A stretch of 23,459 nucleotides of DNA, taken from positions 1 to 23,459 of the forward strand of contig JADZFI010000106.1 of the NCBI GenBank assembly GCA_020850025.1, read 5' to 3'. Below the pieces are notes generated by a model. It saw only the letters and a program-made list of their open reading frames with translations, had not been told where the DNA came from and did not search any database. Positions 16,006-20,719 of this stretch are shown here, one piece after another. The position numbers were made by a program, and so were the translations under genes. The DNA is from Saprospiraceae bacterium (GTDB lineage Bacteria > Bacteroidota > Bacteroidia > Chitinophagales > Saprospiraceae). Positions within the stretch are counted from its first letter, which is position 1. Each line of letters opens with the position of its first letter.

Positions 16006-16077
16006 ATCTTCGTGCCTCAGCGCCTTTGTGCCTTTGTGTCATACGGCCTTTGTGCCTCTTTCCAACCATCCAACCAT
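16006..16077. repeat. Degenerate octamer array running into the coaBC start codon
   Basis: Nine contiguous 8-bp registers can be drawn from 16006 to 16077: GCCTTTGT occurs exactly at 16022, 16030 and 16046, with related GCCTCAGC and GCCTCTTT units in the same phase. CCAACCAT is duplicated at 16062-16069 and 16070-16077; the second copy overlaps the ATG of coaBC. The period equals that of the repeats at 13-156 and 10172-10303. It forms the leader of coaBC. Confidence 0.65.
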
Positions 16078-17269
16078 GAAGATCATCCTCGGTATTTCCG
16101 GTTCCATTGCTGCCTACAAAGCAGCCTATCTGGTCAGACTGTGGATCAAGCAAGGCCACGAGGTGCAGGTACTCATGACAGAATCGGCCAAGGCCTTTAT
16201 CAGTCCGCTTACCCTGTCCACCTTATCGAAAAGACCGGTGTTTAGCGAAGTGGTGTCAGAAGAAAGCTGGAATAACCACGTTGAACTCGGGCTTTGGGCA
16301 GATGCCATGGTTATTGCCCCGGCAAGCGCCAACACCCTGGCCAAGATCGCCAACGGCTTGTGCGACAACATCTTGAGCGCTGTTTTTCTTTCCGCCAGAT
16401 GTCCGGTTTTTGTAGCCCCTGCTATGGACCTCGACATGTGGAAACATCCGGCAACAAGAAACAATATTGCCCGGTTGCAGGAATTTGGGGTGCAGATCAT
16501 CCCGGTAGGTCATGGCGAACTTGCCAGCGGCTTGGTCGGTGATGGTCGAATGGCGGAACCTGAAGAAATTGCCGCCTTTTTGGCACAAAAAATCCAGTCC
16601 AAGGGCGCTTTAAGTGGCAAAAAAGCCCTGGTGACCGCCGGGCCTACCTATGAAGCCCTTGATCCTGTACGGTTCATCGGCAATCACTCCACGGGCAAAA
16701 TGGGCATTGCCATTGCCGAAGCACTTGCCGCACAGGGCGCCTCGGTTACCCTGGTGTTAGGGCCAACCGAATTGCGTCCCAGCCACCCGGCCATTACCGT
16801 AGTACCTGTTGTATCTGCTGCTGACATGCATCACGCCTGTGAGCAGGTGTTCCATCATGCCGATATAGCAGTGATGGCAGCAGCTGTAGCCGACTACAAG
16901 CCCCGGCAAGTATCGGAAACCAAGATAAAAAAGAACAACAGCGAGATGACCCTGGACCTGGAAAAAACCGTTGACATTGCTGCTACCCTGGGCAAATCAA
17001 AGCGACCTGAGCAGATTTTTGTAGGCTTTGCTCTGGAAACCGATAATGAGGAGAATCACGCCCTTACCAAGCTTGCCAAAAAGAATTTCGATTTCATAGT
17101 GTTGAACTCCATGCGCAGCCCTGGCGCCGGGTTCGGTCATGATACCAATCAGGTGACCATTTTGCGCAAAAATGGCGCCCATACCGATTACCCCCTGAAA
17201 AGCAAGACCTCAGTGGCAGAAGATATTGTGCACGAAATTTGCAGTATAGCCAACCCTAACGGCCTTTAA
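16076..17269 (+). CDS. coaBC: Bifunctional phosphopantothenoylcysteine decarboxylase/phosphopantothenate-cysteine ligase
   Basis: 397 residues. The protein performs two consecutive steps of coenzyme A synthesis in the cytoplasm: joining cysteine to 4'-phosphopantothenate (C-terminal CoaB half) and decarboxylating the product (N-terminal, FMN-binding CoaC half). CoaC features are GISGSIAAYKA (6-16), the catalytic-type H68 in NNHVELG, PASANTLAKIANGL (82-95) and APAMDLDMW (114-122). CoaB begins near residue 180 with KKALVTAGPTYEALDPVRFIGNHSTGKMG and has AAAVADYKP. Asp118 stands where many family members have Asn, and Ser151 where E. coli Dfp has its cysteine; I believe such changes are common in Bacteroidota but could not check. 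The ATG at 16076 gives the canonical MKIILGISGS start; a GTG 48 bp upstream reads only repeat DNA. It is followed 61 bp later by the DUF4835/PorD gene, a usual partnership in this phylum. Confidence 0.96.
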   Translation: MKIILGISGSIAAYKAAYLVRLWIKQGHEVQVLMTESAKAFISPLTLSTLSKRPVFSEVVSEESWNNHVELGLWADAMVIAPASANTLAKIANGLCDNILSAVFLSARCPVFVAPAMDLDMWKHPATRNNIARLQEFGVQIIPVGHGELASGLVGDGRMAEPEEIAAFLAQKIQSKGALSGKKALVTAGPTYEALDPVRFIGNHSTGKMGIAIAEALAAQGASVTLVLGPTELRPSHPAITVVPVVSAADMHHACEQVFHHADIAVMAAAVADYKPRQVSETKIKKNNSEMTLDLEKTVDIAATLGKSKRPEQIFVGFALETDNEENHALTKLAKKNFDFIVLNSMRSPGAGFGHDTNQVTILRKNGAHTDYPLKSKTSVAEDIVHEICSIANPNGL

Positions 17270-17330
17270 TGCATCAATACAGAAGGCTGACTCTTTAAAC
17301 CCGGGTTTTATGCTGCAACCATTATTTATC

Positions 17331-18248
17331 ATGACGAAAAAAATTGCCTTTCTTTTCGCGTTTTACCTCTGTCTGTCAAACCTTTATGCACAAGGCGAAC
17401 TCAATGCCAGCGTGCGGGTAAGCACTCCACAGTTGCAACGCAACGACCGCCGGGTTTTTGATCAGCTGGAGGTTTCCTTAAAGGACTTTTTAAATAACAC
17501 CAAGTGGACCAATGATAATTTCGAGCAGGAAGAGCGGATAAAGTGCAATTTCATTCTCACTATTTCAAAGGAGTTGGATGGCAACGTTTTTGAAGCAGAA
17601 CTCGCCGTTCAAGCTACCCGGCCGGTTTACGGGAGCGGCTATGAAACACCTTTGATCTCTCATCTTGACAAGGATGTTCTGTTTACCTACGAGCAAAATC
17701 AACCTATAGAATTTTTGCGCGACAATCCGGAAAACCAGAATCTGCCGGCCCTGCTCGCCTTTTATGTGTACATCATACTGGCAATGGACTACGATTCCTT
17801 TTCCCAGTACGGTGGAGAACAACATTTGCTCACTGCAGAAAAAATTGTGACCAATATCCAAAACTCCAGCAGCAACTCTACCCCCGGCTGGCGTCCTGCC
17901 GATGGCGGTAAAAACCGGAATCGCTACTGGATCATGGAAAACCTGCTCAATCCACGCGTGCGTCCTTTCCGCAATGCCTTTTATACCTACCATCGCAAAG
18001 GCCTCGATATGTTCAGCTCGAATCCGGACCAGGCCAAAGCTGCCATATTGTTGGCACTGGAGGATATTGACAAGGTAGCAGCCGCTTATTTCAACTCCAT
18101 GATCATCCAGATGTTCTCTTATGCCAAAAAAGACGAACTGGTGGAAATGTGGAAAATAGCTCCCAAGGCTCAGAAAGACCGTGTCATTCAAATTATGTCC
18201 AAAATTGATCCGGCGAACTCCCAGAGATACCGCGAAATCGGTTCATAA
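17331..18248 (+). CDS. porD: DUF4835 family protein / type IX secretion accessory protein PorD
   Basis: 305 residues with signal peptide MTKKIAFLFAFYLCLSNLYAQ; an ATG 21 bp upstream (17310) would lengthen it without a better signal, so 17331 is preferred. The mature protein starts GELNASVRVSTPQLQRNDRRVFDQLEVSLKDFLNNTKWT and contains EERIKCNFILTI, TRPVYGSGYETPL and LLAFYVYIILAMDYDSFSQYGG, all characteristic of DUF4835. This family commonly sits next to coaBC in Bacteroidota and has been labelled PorD, a T9SS-associated protein; its exact role is not known to me. It lies 61 bp downstream of coaBC, probably in the same transcript. Confidence 0.88.
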   Translation: MTKKIAFLFAFYLCLSNLYAQGELNASVRVSTPQLQRNDRRVFDQLEVSLKDFLNNTKWTNDNFEQEERIKCNFILTISKELDGNVFEAELAVQATRPVYGSGYETPLISHLDKDVLFTYEQNQPIEFLRDNPENQNLPALLAFYVYIILAMDYDSFSQYGGEQHLLTAEKIVTNIQNSSSNSTPGWRPADGGKNRNRYWIMENLLNPRVRPFRNAFYTYHRKGLDMFSSNPDQAKAAILLALEDIDKVAAAYFNSMIIQMFSYAKKDELVEMWKIAPKAQKDRVIQIMSKIDPANSQRYREIGS

Positions 18249-18320
18249 ACGGGACTTCCGGCCTTCAGCAACAACAATTAACCCGCTTTTTGGTAATTTT
18301 ACCCAAATAGTACGCTCTGA

Positions 18321-18366
18321 CCAAACGGCTTCCGTAGTTTTGCCCAAAACTTCGAAAGCCGTTTGG
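18321..18366. promoter_or_regulatory. 46-bp near-perfect palindrome enclosing a TAGTTTTG promoter box
   Basis: Positions 18321-18342 and 18345-18366 are complementary at 20 of 22 pairs around a central CC. The ends read CCAAACGGCTT and AAGCCGTTTGG. TAGTTTTG at 18335-18342, a match to the Bacteroidota -7 consensus, lies inside the left arm, with the rseP ATG 57 bp further on. On the RNA side the hairpin is followed by only a short CGTTTT, so a role as terminator of the coaBC-porD transcript is possible but weak. A regulated rseP promoter is the other reading. The two readings are not exclusive. Confidence 0.6.
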
Positions 18367-18398
18367 CGTTTTAATGTTCGCTTCTAAGCTTAGCTTTA

Positions 18399-19733
18399 AT
18401 GGATACCGTTTCAATTGTTCTTCAATTCCTGCTCAGTCTCTCCATCCTGATCGTGCTGCACGAATTGGGTCACTTCGCACCGGCAAAGTGGTTCAAGACC
18501 CGTGTGGAAAAATTCTACCTCTTCTTTGATGCCCCACCTTTCAACTCCCTTTTTAGCAGAAAAAAGGGCGAAACTGAGTATGGCATCGGCTGGTTGCCCC
18601 TGGGCGGCTACGTGAAAATCTCCGGCATGGTTGATGAGAGCATGGATAAGGAGCAAATGAAGGGCCCGGCTCAACCCTGGGAATTCCGCTCTAAAAAAGC
18701 CTGGCAACGGCTCATTATCATGATCGGCGGAGTTACGGTAAATTTCCTCCTCGGTATGTTTCTGTTTGCCATGGTCCTCTGGGGCTGGGGCCGCGAATAC
18801 ATACCAAGTTCCGAACTCAAGCAATACGGCATGTCGTTCGACTCCCTGCTGCGGCACAACGGATTTCAACAGGGCGACCTGCTGCTTACTTTGGGAGGCA
18901 AGCCTTTCGACCGGCTGGATCCCAATGATTTCAGAAAAAGAGTCATGCTGGATGGCGCCCGGGAGGCCACCGTACTGCGCAACGGCAATCAGGAAACCAT
19001 CCGCTTTTCGGATGAAGTTGCCCAAAACATCTCAAAAGTTCTGAAAAACGACCTGTTATCGGCCAGAGTACCGTTTGTGGTGGAACTGGTGGCAGATAAA
19101 GGCCCGGCATCTACTGCCGGCATTAAAAAGGGCGACCGGATTATTTCCTTCAACAGTCAGCCTATTGAGTATTTTGATCAATTCTGGCCCGTTGCCTCCA
19201 AGCACAAAGGCCAAAACGTAAATATTGGCATCCTTTCTGAAAGCGGTGATTCAAGCGTAATCGCCGTAACCCTCACCCCTCAGGGTAAAATTGGCGCAAA
19301 CGCCAAAATGGCTGCATACTTCAAAAAAGAAACACAGGAATACTCGCTGGCAGCTGCTTTTCCTGCCGGAGCCAAAATGGGCTGGAACTTCCTGACCGAC
19401 CAGATGCAGGCATTCAAAATGATGTTTAAGGGTGATATTTCCGTGAAGGACAACCTTGGCAGTGTTATCAGTATCGGTAAACTGTTCGATCCTTCCTGGG
19501 ACTGGCGCATTTTCTGGACCGTTACGGCTTCTCTGAGCATTATTCTGGCCTTCATGAACCTGCTGCCTATTCCGGCTCTTGATGGCGGATATGTGCTGTT
19601 CCTGATTTGGGAAGTGATAACCGGCCGTAAAGTAAGCGATCAGTTCATGGAGCGCGCCGTCACCGTAGGCTTTTTCCTTCTGATCGGTCTGATGATCTTT
19701 GCACTTGGACTGGACGTCTGGCGATTGTTCTGA
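18399..19733 (+). CDS. rseP: RIP metalloprotease RseP (site-2 protease, M50)
   Basis: 444 residues in the inner membrane. It cleaves membrane-spanning substrates such as anti-sigma factors and remnant signal peptides by intramembrane proteolysis. The zinc motif HELGH (H21, E22, H25) lies in the first span and the third ligand is D395 in NLLPIPALDGG (387-397). Between them are the Bacteroidota signature TEYGIGWLPLGGYVKISGMVDESMD and two PDZ-like domains (about 135-200 and 220-300; the second includes GPASTAGIKKGDRIISFNSQPI). Three further spans are visible at about 107-127, 375-395 and 420-440. It lies 5 bp upstream of hscB and probably shares a transcript with it. Confidence 0.96.
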   Translation: MDTVSIVLQFLLSLSILIVLHELGHFAPAKWFKTRVEKFYLFFDAPPFNSLFSRKKGETEYGIGWLPLGGYVKISGMVDESMDKEQMKGPAQPWEFRSKKAWQRLIIMIGGVTVNFLLGMFLFAMVLWGWGREYIPSSELKQYGMSFDSLLRHNGFQQGDLLLTLGGKPFDRLDPNDFRKRVMLDGAREATVLRNGNQETIRFSDEVAQNISKVLKNDLLSARVPFVVELVADKGPASTAGIKKGDRIISFNSQPIEYFDQFWPVASKHKGQNVNIGILSESGDSSVIAVTLTPQGKIGANAKMAAYFKKETQEYSLAAAFPAGAKMGWNFLTDQMQAFKMMFKGDISVKDNLGSVISIGKLFDPSWDWRIFWTVTASLSIILAFMNLLPIPALDGGYVLFLIWEVITGRKVSDQFMERAVTVGFFLLIGLMIFALGLDVWRLF

Positions 19734-19738
19734 TTGTT

Positions 19739-20266
19739 ATGAACCACTTTGAATTTTTCGGGATTCCTATGTCCTTTACAGTGGATGAAGCCGCTGTGAA
19801 AAGACAGTATCTGCTTAATAGCCGCAAGTATCATCCTGATTTTCATACCCTGGCTGACGATCAGGCGCAGCATCAGGCGCTCGAAATGTCGACCCGCAAT
19901 AACGAGGCCTTCAAGGTTTTGTCAGATCCCGATGCCCGCATGCAATATATTCTTGCGGAAAAAGGGCTGTTGAGCGGTGATGGAACACAGGGAGCACTAC
20001 CGCAGGATTTCCTCATGGACATGATGGAGATCAACGAGGCGGTGATGGAGCTTGAATTCGACTTTAGTCAGGAACAATACGAGGCGGCCATGACCCGCAT
20101 AAGGGAATTGGAGGAAGTGTTGGGAACAAGTATCACCCCCCTGCTGAGCGCGTGGACAGAACTGACTGATCAACCAGGCCAACTGGAACTGGTAAGAGAT
20201 TTTTTTTACAAAAAGCGGTATTTGTTGCGCACCAAAGAAAATCTGTCTAAATTTGCACCCGCTTAA
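19739..20266 (+). CDS. hscB: Fe-S cluster assembly co-chaperone HscB (J-domain)
   Basis: 175 residues. The N-terminal J-domain (about 1-75) has the ATPase-stimulating HPD tripeptide at 32-34 (KYHPDFH). The C-terminal HSCB domain starts near 85 with LPQDFLMDMMEINEAVMELE, the IscU-binding region of the family. By family it stimulates an Hsp70 during transfer of iron-sulfur clusters from the scaffold protein. No hscA, iscU or suf genes lie nearby, so the Hsp70 partner is not visible here. The ATG begins 5 bp after the rseP stop, implying cotranscription. The tRNA-Leu gene follows 49 bp later. Confidence 0.93.
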   Translation: MNHFEFFGIPMSFTVDEAAVKRQYLLNSRKYHPDFHTLADDQAQHQALEMSTRNNEAFKVLSDPDARMQYILAEKGLLSGDGTQGALPQDFLMDMMEINEAVMELEFDFSQEQYEAAMTRIRELEEVLGTSITPLLSAWTELTDQPGQLELVRDFFYKKRYLLRTKENLSKFAPA

Positions 20267-20315
20267 GGAATCGCCCTTCGAACGTGGAGGGTGTTTAAGC
20301 ATAAAAGACTAAGTT

Positions 20316-20398
20316 GCGGGAGTGGCGGAATGGTAGACGCGATGGTCTCAAACACCATTGACTTCACGGTCGTGCGAGTTCGAGTCTCGCTTCCCGCA
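20316..20398 (+). tRNA. tRNA-Leu (anticodon CAA)
   Basis: An 83-nt cloverleaf: acceptor GCGGGAG pairs with TTCCCGC (last pair G-T), D-arm GCG...CGC, anticodon stem ATGGT/ACCAT with loop CTCAAAC and anticodon CAA at 20349-20351, a long variable arm as expected for class II tRNA-Leu, and T-arm GCGAG-TTCGAGT-CTCGC. The discriminator base is A; CCA is not encoded. It reads UUG codons. A terminator follows at once. Confidence 0.96.
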
Positions 20399-20400
20399 CT

Positions 20401-20450
20401 AAAAGCCGCGCTAATTGATTGTTTTACAGTCAGTTGCGCGGCTTTTTATT
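20401..20450 (+). terminator. Intrinsic terminator after tRNA-Leu
   Basis: AAAAGCCGCGC (20401-20411) pairs perfectly with GCGCGGCTTTT (20436-20446) and the inner bases AATTGA/TCAGTT extend the stem with one G-T. A T-rich tail follows (20443-20450). It begins 2 nt after the tRNA and also insulates the downstream gene. Confidence 0.88.
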
Positions 20451-20468
20451 TTCCGCTGCCCTACCCCA

Positions 20469-20499
20469 TTGCGCGGTATTGTTTTTACCCGTACTTTTG
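20469..20499 (+). promoter_or_regulatory. Bacteroidota-type promoter of the PorE-like gene
   Basis: TTG at 20469-20471, a 20-bp spacer and TACTTTTG at 20492-20499 match the phylum consensus. Transcription would begin near 20506, giving an unusually long leader of about 215 nt. The leader (20506-20719) has two small dyads, CAAAATGC/GCATTTTG near 20549-20575 and CTGCAT/ATGCAG near 20592-20607; I see no known riboswitch or coding sequence in it. Confidence 0.55.
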
Positions 20500-20719
20500 C
20501 AGCGTCCCTCATTTCAAAAGATAGTCTCTCCACTATACTAAGTTTCGCAAAATGCAGTTTTATGCGCATTTTGACACTACTTGGTACGCGCTGCATATTC
20601 ATGCAGACTGCGAATTACTGCTTCAATCAATTTCAAAAACCGGGCCTTGCCAAGCCTGAGTCGTATTCCGTTCCGGAATTCCATGCTCATTTGAAACACA
20701 TTCGGCAAGACTCAAAACC

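Noticed and set aside
16028..16075. GTG upstream start for coaBC
   Set aside because: The extra 16 codons only translate the octamer repeat; ATG at 16076 gives the conserved MKIILGISGS start.
17297..17308. AAACCCGGGTTT palindrome upstream of the DUF4835/PorD gene
   Set aside because: A 12-bp dyad can arise by chance, and it lies within a probable operon with no promoter box nearby.
20261..20303. Hairpin between hscB and tRNA-Leu (GCTTAA/TTAAGC with inner CGCCCT/AGGGTG)
   Set aside because: The pairing is broken by bulges and has no T-run; too weak to call a terminator or RNA-processing site.
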